Positions 34,759-42,944 of a stretch of 64,000 nucleotides of DNA are shown here, in pieces. The first letter of the stretch is position 1. Every line of letters starts with the position of its first letter. A program made the position numbers and the translations under genes. Below the pieces are notes generated by a model. It saw nothing but the letters and a program-made list of their open reading frames with translations, was not told where the DNA came from and did not search any database. This stretch comes from Campylobacteraceae bacterium (GTDB lineage: Bacteria; Campylobacterota; Campylobacteria; Campylobacterales; Sulfurovaceae). Where the stretch lies: contig JALXFN010000029.1 of the NCBI GenBank assembly GCA_027068975.1, positions 1 to 64,000 on the forward strand, written 5' to 3'.

Positions 34759-36758
34759 AAATAGTCTCTCTATTATTACTCTTAACCATCTCACTCTTCT
34801 CTCATGCAATTACAGAAGATTTAGAGTATCAAAAAATCTCAGGAGTAGGGTATAGTTGGAGTCATGTAAGCTTTGCTAATAACTATAGTGATGCCATTGT
34901 AGTCTGTTCAAATGTTTTACCTAGTAGTAATGATAATGAAGCAGTGGTTCGTGTTAACAATATTAGCTCTACAGGATTTGATGTCAAAATTCAACGACCT
35001 CAAGATAGTGATGCAGGGTACAGTACCGATGTCTATTGTATTGTCTCTGATGAGGGGAGCTACTCTGTACCTTTTAAGTATGAAGCTCATAAGGTACTCT
35101 CTACTGGAACAAGTGGACAGTATGTTACGGATGATTGGAGTGCATCAAATACTGAAGATGTTTCAAATGCAATTGTTCAAACCTATACAAAACCAGCTGT
35201 TTTAGGACAAGTAATGAGTTTTAATGATGCTAAATTTTCTACTTTTTGGTCGTTTGATTGTGACAATCGAAAAAATAGACCTTTTCAAGATGGTATGGCA
35301 GATGGTATTTGTGTCGGAAAACATATAGGGCAAATTAATGAGTCACGAGCCAATGAGACCTTAGGTTATATGGTTGCTGAAGCAGGAGTTTATGAGCTAA
35401 AAGATTTCTCCATCGCTGTAGATTATGGGGCTGATAGTGTTAAAGGGGTAGGTGACTCTCCTGCCTATAGCTATACCTTAGATAAAAGCTATAGCGAGGG
35501 GGTAGTAACCCAAGAGGCGATGGATGGAGTTAATGGAAGTTGGTCTGTACTCTATGGAAACACTCCTTTTGGAACAACTTTAGACTTGGCTGTAGATGAA
35601 GAGACTGTAGCTAACGATACAACAAGAAAACATACAAGCGAAAATGTTGCCTATTGGCTTTTTGCTTATGACCCTATTACTCCTGCTGAGATGAAGATAA
35701 ATGAGGTGCTTTACCAAGAAGTTACAGGAGGAAGTTCAAATGAGGAGTTTATTGAGTTTTATGTAACACAATCAGGGAACTTAAAAAACTATCTTACCTC
35801 TGACCAAGATGGTAAGTCGCATCAGTATCGCTTTCCCAAACACGCTGTATCTAAAGGTGACTATATTGTTTTACATACAGGAACAGGTATAGACTCAGTT
35901 AACGGAAATGTACATCATTTCTATCAAAACTCAACAGAACTTTTAAATAATACAGGTGATGAAATTTTACTTATAAAACCAAGTAATGACGACACTACCA
36001 TCGTTGATGGAGAGATTATTAGTGGGTATCCTTTTGACTATATGAGTTATATCTCAGCAGGAGATGGCATTCCTACAAGTACTAATGGAGTAACACTCTC
36101 TTGGGATAGTAGTGAAATCTCTCGTTTAGACAATGCCTCAGATGGTACCTCTATCTCTTTAACCCCTAATGGTCAAGATGGAGACAGCTCTCTTTGTTGG
36201 GAGTTAACAGCTACGACCATTGGCTCTGAAAAAGCTACAAACTGTACCAACTATATAGCCACAGTAGATAGTAATACCAATGCAAATATGGTCAACAGTA
36301 TTGGCTCAATTAATACCCTCTTGCCCGATATAAAACTGAGTAAAACATCAGTGACTATCTATGACCCTATTAATGGAACTACTAATCCAAAAGCAATACC
36401 CAATGCTCTTGTAAAGTATACGATTGATGCTAGAAATGAAGGCTTAGGAAAAGCAGACAGTGATACTCTTGTCTTAACCGATGCTGTCCCTGCAAAAATG
36501 AAAATGTGTGTCAGCACAGTAAGCCAATGTAAAGAGGTAACGTTTGTAGATGGAGCAATAAGTTCAGAATTGACACTAGGTACTGTAAAATATTCAGACA
36601 ATGGAGGTTCAGATTTTACCTATACTCCAACAGCTGATGCAGAAGGTTTTGATATGGCTGTTACCAATATTCAAGTTAAGTTAGATGGTGCTTTTAAAGA
36701 GAGTGATGGAACAAATCATCCCTCTTTTGATATAGAACTCTATATGGGTGTCAAATAG
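34755..36758 (+). CDS. Exported protein with lamin-tail-like and DUF11-like domains, 667 aa
   Basis: The start overlaps the previous stop by four bases. After the signal peptide (to SHA), residues ~22-110 form a beta domain with WSHVSFANNYSDAIVVCSNV, faintly like H-type lectin modules. Residues ~310-450 resemble a lamin-tail domain (MKINEVLYQE, NEEFIEFYV, GDYIVLHTGTG), a module of secreted bacterial proteins. The C-terminal DUF11-like domain has NPKAIPNALVKYTIDARNEG and ends IELYMGVK. It closes the exported-protein operon; a 73-base gap follows. Confidence 0.8.
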   Translation: MKIVSLLLLLTISLFSHAITEDLEYQKISGVGYSWSHVSFANNYSDAIVVCSNVLPSSNDNEAVVRVNNISSTGFDVKIQRPQDSDAGYSTDVYCIVSDEGSYSVPFKYEAHKVLSTGTSGQYVTDDWSASNTEDVSNAIVQTYTKPAVLGQVMSFNDAKFSTFWSFDCDNRKNRPFQDGMADGICVGKHIGQINESRANETLGYMVAEAGVYELKDFSIAVDYGADSVKGVGDSPAYSYTLDKSYSEGVVTQEAMDGVNGSWSVLYGNTPFGTTLDLAVDEETVANDTTRKHTSENVAYWLFAYDPITPAEMKINEVLYQEVTGGSSNEEFIEFYVTQSGNLKNYLTSDQDGKSHQYRFPKHAVSKGDYIVLHTGTGIDSVNGNVHHFYQNSTELLNNTGDEILLIKPSNDDTTIVDGEIISGYPFDYMSYISAGDGIPTSTNGVTLSWDSSEISRLDNASDGTSISLTPNGQDGDSSLCWELTATTIGSEKATNCTNYIATVDSNTNANMVNSIGSINTLLPDIKLSKTSVTIYDPINGTTNPKAIPNALVKYTIDARNEGLGKADSDTLVLTDAVPAKMKMCVSTVSQCKEVTFVDGAISSELTLGTVKYSDNGGSDFTYTPTADAEGFDMAVTNIQVKLDGAFKESDGTNHPSFDIELYMGVK

Positions 36759-36831
36759 AAGCTTACTACACGATTAATGGGTTATTCTTATGCTATTATA
36801 ATTTTTTAGATTAGATAAAAAAGGAACATAT

Positions 36832-37800
36832 ATGATTCGAGTGCTATTTGTTATTTTACTTATGGTAAATATCTCTTATGCTGGGGAAGCACGTTATTTT
36901 ATTAAATTTGGAAGTTTTAAAAATTTACAAGTAGTAGAGAAGAGTATTGCTAAAATGCCAAAATCTTTACGTTCACATGTAAGTATAGTGCGTTCTAAGG
37001 GCTGGTATATTCCTTTTGCTTATTATAAAAAAAGTAAAAAAGGACTTTATAAAAAAGTAAGAGCCTATAGACGATATTTCCCAGATGCTCAGGTTGGTCA
37101 TGGACGTAAGATGTTTGGTAAAAAAGTGGTTTATAAATTTGGAAAGAGAATAAAAAATGTATCAGCCAAAAAAGTATTAAGTAAAAAAGTAAAACATAGT
37201 AGAAAAAAAAGGGTGAGAAGAGAGAGACCCGTAACACTTCAAAATGTAGCTATCTCATCAGATGATAATACTTTAAACATACCCGTTCAAAGCTATAGTA
37301 GCCAAAATATCCCCTCTATTTTAGAAGCATTACCTATGAACTCATCTATTGCTTCCACTACAAAAAAAGAACCAAAAAACTCTAAAAACTTTACGAAACA
37401 GATGTTAAGTGGACATCATTATTACATGACATACAAGGCAGATAAGGGTGGAACAAATCTACTTATAAAGGTAAGCTTTGGAGCAGATAGTGTAACGTAT
37501 CAACCTGTGTTGGGAGATATGCAAATGACTCAAGCACACTATCTTGTAGAGAATAATAGGCTCTATATGTTTGCAGATAGTTTCTCTAGTGATGGAGCCT
37601 ACTCAACGCTTGATAAGCATAGAAAAAACTACTTTTTAGTCTCATCTTGGATGGGTAAAAAGAAGTTAAATACACTTCGCTACTACTATAGGTTAAATGA
37701 TGCAAAAAAGTATTTGGGTGAAGATACCTCAACAGGATTATCAGAAGTTTTACAAGAGGGTAATTTTGATGAGTTCTTTTTAGATGAAGATGATTATTAA
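36832..37800 (+). CDS. Secreted basic protein with SPOR-like N-terminal domain, 322 aa
   Basis: A signal peptide ends at SYAGE. The segment RYFIKFGSFKNLQVVEKSIA through YFPDAQVG resembles a SPOR-type peptidoglycan-binding fold. A very Lys/Arg-rich linker (about residues 100-140) follows, then a C-terminal beta-rich domain (HHYYMTYKADKGGTNLLIKV). A periplasmic wall-associated role is inferred. It follows the DUF11 operon on the same strand with its own AT-rich upstream region and may be linked to it. The SPOR match is by pattern only. Confidence 0.7.
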   Translation: MIRVLFVILLMVNISYAGEARYFIKFGSFKNLQVVEKSIAKMPKSLRSHVSIVRSKGWYIPFAYYKKSKKGLYKKVRAYRRYFPDAQVGHGRKMFGKKVVYKFGKRIKNVSAKKVLSKKVKHSRKKRVRRERPVTLQNVAISSDDNTLNIPVQSYSSQNIPSILEALPMNSSIASTTKKEPKNSKNFTKQMLSGHHYYMTYKADKGGTNLLIKVSFGADSVTYQPVLGDMQMTQAHYLVENNRLYMFADSFSSDGAYSTLDKHRKNYFLVSSWMGKKKLNTLRYYYRLNDAKKYLGEDTSTGLSEVLQEGNFDEFFLDEDDY

Positions 37801-37893
37801 AGGGGTGTAATAACTATTTGATATTATTATATAAAAGTTTTAAGTAAAGTTATATATAATAAAATAAAATATTTTATAACAAGGATAGTTAAA

Positions 37894-39738
37894 ATGAAGA
37901 AACTATTTCCACTGCTTTTTCTGACAACGTTAGTACAGGCAGAAATGACACCTCAAAATGTATTTGTAAAAAATTGCTTGGGTGACTATAAAAACAGCTA
38001 CCTTTCACAAAAAAATCATAAAGCCTTTGTCTATGCAAGAGAGAGTGATACAGGAAAAGATAGATGTAATTGGTCGTATGGGTATGCTACGGTTGAAGAA
38101 GCAATAGAGAGTGCCATGAAAGGGTGTCAGTCTGTGATGCTCAATGCAGAGTGTAAAGTAGTGGACAAAGATGGTGTATTTAAGGTGTCAGATGGTGCAT
38201 TTACGAAGCTTGTTCCCGTTGATGATACTCCTTTGAGCAAAGAGGAGAGAGAGAAACTTAATAAAGAGGCAAAAGGAGTTATCAGGGGAAACTGCTTACC
38301 TTTTTTTAACAAAAACTACTTGACAGCAAAAGGGCATAAGGCTTTTGCATACAGTATAGATGCCAATGGTAACTATGCCTGTGGCTATGCTTATGGTCAT
38401 TCGCTTATAGAATCCTCTAAAAAACAAGCCATAAAATCATGTGGTGAAAATAAGTTAAAACGTGCTAACAAGGCACCTAAATCACCCTGCAAAGTCTATG
38501 CTATAGACAAACAAATAGTGATGGATTTAAGTGATTTTGGGATTAAAGTAGAGCCTAAAAAAGATAAGTTTTTAAGCTCCGAGGAGTATTCAAAGCAACT
38601 TGAACTGGCTAAAGAGATAATTGATGATGGTGCGTGTTTGATGCAGATGAAGTACTACTTACGAGGAAAGACACAACAAGCATACTACTTTGCAAAGTCT
38701 AGTAATAAACAAGCTTGTGGACGAAAAGAGGAAGCATTTACCATGAAACAAGCTAAAGATGAAGCTAAAAAGAGCTGTGAAAAAATGGCAAAAGAGAAAG
38801 GCATTAAAAGTGGATGTAAACTTCTAGCCCAGAACTATGAAATAGTAGGTAAAGCAAGTGATTTTGGTGGATTGAAAGAGGGAAAAGAGGATTTTGTAAA
38901 TGCTATCTATAAAGGCAATATCAAAAAGATAAAATCCTACATAGAAAAAGGTTATGATGTAAACACCATCTCACCTAAAGCTGGTATGACTCCTCTTTTT
39001 GTTGCAGGAGGAAAAGGTGACAAAGAGTTTTTTGATGAACTTATTAAAAAAGGTGCAGACATCAACCACAAAGCAAATGATGGAAGCTCACTTCTTATCG
39101 CAGCTGTACTTGGTAGAAATGTAAATATTGTTAGAACTCTACTTAAAAAAGGGTTGGATATTAACCTAAAAGGTACTGATGGAAACACGCCTCTGCATGC
39201 TTCTTTTATAATGCTAAATACCTATATAGCTGGTATTTTGATGAGACATGGTGCAGATGCAAGTATCAAAAATGATAAGGGAGTTAGTGGATATGATTTG
39301 GCAAAAAAATGGAAAGTAGATTTAGACAAGATGAAAACGCTCAAGGCTAATGAGCCTGACTATGATGGTACATTGCCTCTCTTTTATGCTGCTAAAAATG
39401 GAGATGAAGAGGGTATAAAAAAGCTTGTCGCTCAAAAAGCAAATTTGAACCATGTAGACAGTAGAGGTTTTTCTCCTCTTTGTATTGCAAAAGATATTAA
39501 AACAATGAAACTTCTACTTAAATTGGGGTCTGATATTAATGCAAAGGATGAGGATGGAAACACTCCTCTTATGAACCTAGCTACAATGATAGGTGAAAAA
39601 GAAAAAGTTAAAGCACTTCTTGACTTGGGTGCTGATACCTCTATTAAAAATAAAGAGGGGAAAATGGTTTTTGATTTGGTAGCAGAGGATAAATTTGTGA
39701 GTAAAGAGATTAAAGAGTTGTTTCAAAAGAAAAAATGA
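37894..39738 (+). CDS. Exported ankyrin-repeat protein with three DUF4189-like modules, 614 aa
   Basis: A signal peptide ends at VQAE. Residues ~27-310 contain three related Cys-rich modules of ~75 residues. Each has KAFxYA-like, CGYAYG-like and KSCG-like segments and a CKVYAID-type end, resembling DUF4189. From ~325 to the end come about seven ankyrin repeats (KAGMTPLFVAGGKGDKEF, DGNTPLHASFI, DGNTPLMNLAT). It is likely a periplasmic or surface protein-binding protein. Its stop overlaps the WD40 gene start by four bases, so the two are made together. The same Cys-rich module recurs in the lipoprotein at 46674. Confidence 0.82.
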   Translation: MKKLFPLLFLTTLVQAEMTPQNVFVKNCLGDYKNSYLSQKNHKAFVYARESDTGKDRCNWSYGYATVEEAIESAMKGCQSVMLNAECKVVDKDGVFKVSDGAFTKLVPVDDTPLSKEEREKLNKEAKGVIRGNCLPFFNKNYLTAKGHKAFAYSIDANGNYACGYAYGHSLIESSKKQAIKSCGENKLKRANKAPKSPCKVYAIDKQIVMDLSDFGIKVEPKKDKFLSSEEYSKQLELAKEIIDDGACLMQMKYYLRGKTQQAYYFAKSSNKQACGRKEEAFTMKQAKDEAKKSCEKMAKEKGIKSGCKLLAQNYEIVGKASDFGGLKEGKEDFVNAIYKGNIKKIKSYIEKGYDVNTISPKAGMTPLFVAGGKGDKEFFDELIKKGADINHKANDGSSLLIAAVLGRNVNIVRTLLKKGLDINLKGTDGNTPLHASFIMLNTYIAGILMRHGADASIKNDKGVSGYDLAKKWKVDLDKMKTLKANEPDYDGTLPLFYAAKNGDEEGIKKLVAQKANLNHVDSRGFSPLCIAKDIKTMKLLLKLGSDINAKDEDGNTPLMNLATMIGEKEKVKALLDLGADTSIKNKEGKMVFDLVAEDKFVSKEIKELFQKKK

Positions 39739-42677
39739 TGAAAAACTTATTAACAGAGATTGAAAAAGAGTTAAAACGATTAAAACTTCTTAACAAAGAA
39801 AGAACACTCAATGGAATATGTGATTTACCTTTATTTTTAATACAAGACTCTCATGCTAAAACGTTTCATATGATGAGTTATGATATGGAAGAGGAGAAAG
39901 AGTATTTACGCATTGAGCATTTTTTTAAAAATAATGAGAGTGTAGAAATAAAAAAATTCAATAGTGAAAACAATGCATTAGAGATAGAATTAGAAGTTAA
40001 TGGTCAAACATTTAAACGTGTCTGTAATGAGGATGAGGTCTATTCAGATTTTCATCCTTTTTTTGAACTACTTGTTGAGATGAACGCTGCTTTAAATGGT
40101 CGATTTCTTTCTGTTCCACATTTAGGAGCATATGTCTTTTGTGGAATCTATATTGAAGAGAGTAAAGAAGCAAAGAGACTAGAGGAACTTTTTAGTTTAT
40201 ATGCTGTATCGGCTAGAGAGACTCCTCAATTAACTATAAACGTCTATCCAAGTAAAGCTCAAAATAGTAAACTACAAGATGCAGACTTCGAGTTACTTAA
40301 AGAGAATATTCCTCAAAGTACAAGCATTAATCACAGTATTATCTCTCCTGATAAACAGAAGTTTATTATGGCTTGTACTGATGAAAATATCTATATTTGG
40401 AATAAAAAAGAGAAAAGCTTAGAGCGAAAACTTGTGGGACATAGTGACCATGTTAATGTACTGGCTCATCACCCTAGAAAAGATATTTTAGTCTCAGGTG
40501 CTTGTAGTGTAGATAGTACACTTAAAATTTGGGACAGCAAAAACTATAAGCTCCTAAAAACCATCGGTGAGCAAGGAGATGAAAATACCAATGTAGATGA
40601 CCCTAAGAATAAAAGCTACTATCGACTAGAGTTTATAGATGGTGGAAATTATCTTGTTGCTATATACGTTAACCCTGAAGATGAACATACATTAGAAATT
40701 TTTGAAAGCGAAAACTTTACCTTAGTTCAGACTACGGCTCTAAGATTTAAAGTTGATCTGTTTAGTGCTTCTTTAAATGGAGGGCTATTGGCTTTTTACA
40801 ATGACAGATATGAAACCACCATACAAATTTTAAGTTTTAAAAACAACACAATAAAAGCATACAAAGAGTTCTTTGCCCATATACCTGAGTTTAGCAAATT
40901 ATTTTTTAGTGAAGATAACCGATACCTTTGTGAATACGATAGCCAAAATAACTGTAAGAATTTATGGGAAATAGAAAAAGAAAGTTTTTCTGTAAAGAAA
41001 CATAAAGGATACATAGACCAAAGTCAAGTTAGTTTAGCGTTTTGCATGTTAAGTAAAGAGAATTTATTTGCTATTCAATACCGATATAAAATTGTTGTTT
41101 GGGACAGTACAACCAAAAAAATAAAACTTGAAATTAAAGAAGATTCTCATAACTATCAAAGCATTAACTTTAGTCAAGATGCTCTCTATCTTATTAAATA
41201 CTATGATGAGACACAGAAGGTTTGGTCTATAGAGAGTGGAGAACTGCTAGAGGAGGAAAATGAGATAGATGAAATTGTATCAACAGCTTCAAATTCAAGC
41301 TTTTTGTTAAAAAACTTAGATAGAATCGCCATGAATGATTCAGCCTCTTCTATGGTTTTCCTTCAAGAGCTTTACGATAGCCAAACAGATACTTTAAGTC
41401 GAAACCTTATCTTTTTTAACCGTGAGAAAAAAGAGCTAAAACGTCTTTTTATAGATGATTTAGTAGATACAGATGGCATCTACTTTATAGGCAATGAAAA
41501 ATATATTTGTGTTACTCAAAACAATGCTTTACGTATATTTGAAGCAGAGAGTCAAAGAGAAATTATCGCTGATGAGTATAGAGAGCTTTTAGAAAAAAAG
41601 TTAATGTTTAATATTACAAAAATAGAAGAAATAGTAGATGAATCAAGAGCTATAAAAAAAGAGGAAGATGAGTATCTATTTTTTACTAAAGAACTCTACG
41701 CACAAGCCTTTAACCCCAAAGGAAACATACTAACTGTTGGAACAGAAAAAGGCATAGAGTTTTGGGACATAGAAGCTAAAAATTTTGTAATGAGTTGGGA
41801 GATTAGTGATGGCACCTATTTAAATCATGCAGGTGAACTTTCATATATTGATGAGAACCATTTATTGGTCACTTTAAATGCTGGTTTATTTATTATAACC
41901 GTTGATAAACAAGAGATAAAACAGTGCTTTCCTAATGTAGATGCTTTTGCACTACATCAAGAAAAACAACTTTTGGCTTTTTCTCAAAGAGATGAAAACA
42001 GAGTGGTACTCTTTTCTCTAGCAGAGAATAAAGTTTTAGAAATTCTACATCTGAGTGATAGCCTAGACTCATTGGCTTTTAATCATGATGCAACGCTTCT
42101 TACTGGTAGTCAAATCAACCACTATTTAAGCGTATGGGAAAGTCCAACACTAAAAAAAGTCTATAGAGAATCAAGCGAACAAACAGCTTATTGTGATAAC
42201 TTCTCTAAACTTATGTTTACAAATGATGGAGAAGAACTTATAGCCATTAACAGTTGGCATAATGAGATAGAGGTACGACAAGTAAATGCTTTTTTTTCTT
42301 GGAGAAAGTGGGCGATTGTTAAAGAGTTTGATGCTATTGCTATTGCCATAAATCCCAAAATTAAAGAGTTTGCTATTGCTTGTAATGAAAAGGAACAGTT
42401 AGCCTTTTTGAATCATAAATTAAAAAAACAAAAAAGCCTTCCACTTGACCCTAGTGAACTGCGTAGTAACGCTCTTCTTTACTCTCCTGATGGTAAATAT
42501 TTATCGGTTATAGACAGTAAAGGTTTTGTGAGACTTTTTTCTACAAAAAAGAGAGAACTCGAAAGCATACTTGTAGCAGGAAGAGAGGGTGAGTGGTTAA
42601 CTGTAAATGATGATGTAATAGAGAGTTCAGGTGGTTTAAACTTTTTAAATATAAATAATGGAGAAAAAAATGAATAA
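39735..42677 (+). CDS. Large WD40-repeat protein, 980 aa
   Basis: There is no signal peptide, so a cytoplasmic location is expected. The first ~190 residues are a helical/beta domain of unknown kind. WD40-like blades then run to about residue 940 (IWNKKEKSLERKLVGHSDHV, LKIWDSKNYKLLKTI, VWSIESGELLEEEN, FWDIEAKNFVMSWEI, SVWESPTLKKVY). The C-terminus has GREGEWLTVNDDVIESSGG, which resembles the EW-x-T-x-DG segment that follows WD40 repeats in caspase-like bacterial proteins; here no peptidase domain follows. A scaffold role is inferred. It may pair with the ankyrin protein it overlaps. Confidence 0.85.
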   Translation: MMKNLLTEIEKELKRLKLLNKERTLNGICDLPLFLIQDSHAKTFHMMSYDMEEEKEYLRIEHFFKNNESVEIKKFNSENNALEIELEVNGQTFKRVCNEDEVYSDFHPFFELLVEMNAALNGRFLSVPHLGAYVFCGIYIEESKEAKRLEELFSLYAVSARETPQLTINVYPSKAQNSKLQDADFELLKENIPQSTSINHSIISPDKQKFIMACTDENIYIWNKKEKSLERKLVGHSDHVNVLAHHPRKDILVSGACSVDSTLKIWDSKNYKLLKTIGEQGDENTNVDDPKNKSYYRLEFIDGGNYLVAIYVNPEDEHTLEIFESENFTLVQTTALRFKVDLFSASLNGGLLAFYNDRYETTIQILSFKNNTIKAYKEFFAHIPEFSKLFFSEDNRYLCEYDSQNNCKNLWEIEKESFSVKKHKGYIDQSQVSLAFCMLSKENLFAIQYRYKIVVWDSTTKKIKLEIKEDSHNYQSINFSQDALYLIKYYDETQKVWSIESGELLEEENEIDEIVSTASNSSFLLKNLDRIAMNDSASSMVFLQELYDSQTDTLSRNLIFFNREKKELKRLFIDDLVDTDGIYFIGNEKYICVTQNNALRIFEAESQREIIADEYRELLEKKLMFNITKIEEIVDESRAIKKEEDEYLFFTKELYAQAFNPKGNILTVGTEKGIEFWDIEAKNFVMSWEISDGTYLNHAGELSYIDENHLLVTLNAGLFIITVDKQEIKQCFPNVDAFALHQEKQLLAFSQRDENRVVLFSLAENKVLEILHLSDSLDSLAFNHDATLLTGSQINHYLSVWESPTLKKVYRESSEQTAYCDNFSKLMFTNDGEELIAINSWHNEIEVRQVNAFFSWRKWAIVKEFDAIAIAINPKIKEFAIACNEKEQLAFLNHKLKKQKSLPLDPSELRSNALLYSPDGKYLSVIDSKGFVRLFSTKKRELESILVAGREGEWLTVNDDVIESSGGLNFLNINNGEKNE

Positions 42678-42924
42678 AAAACTAAAAAAAATTAAGAAAT
42701 TTTGTACAGAAGTAGAGACTAAGTACCCACCTCAAACCAAAGAAGAGTGGAAAATTTGTATGGATGCACATGGAGCAGATAAGCTTGATATGTCTATTGA
42801 GATGTTTCAACAAATGGCTAAAAGTATAAATGCGAATATTCTTATTACCAATAGGGAAACGACTCCTTTTGCATTTTTTATTAATTTTAAGAAGTTAGTA
42901 GAGCATAAATTAAAAGCAAGTTAA
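42670..42924 (+). CDS. Small hypothetical protein, 84 aa
   Basis: The ATG at 42670 is chosen because GGAG lies seven bases ahead; another ATG at 42658 lacks a site. The start overlaps the end of the WD40 gene by eight bases. The product is basic at its N-terminus (MNKKLKKIKKFCTEVETK) and otherwise a short helical protein ending FKKLVEHKLKAS. No family is recognised. Tight coupling suggests a partner of the WD40 protein. Confidence 0.65.
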   Translation: MNKKLKKIKKFCTEVETKYPPQTKEEWKICMDAHGADKLDMSIEMFQQMAKSINANILITNRETTPFAFFINFKKLVEHKLKAS

Positions 42925-42944
42925 TAGGAGAAGGAGACAACATA

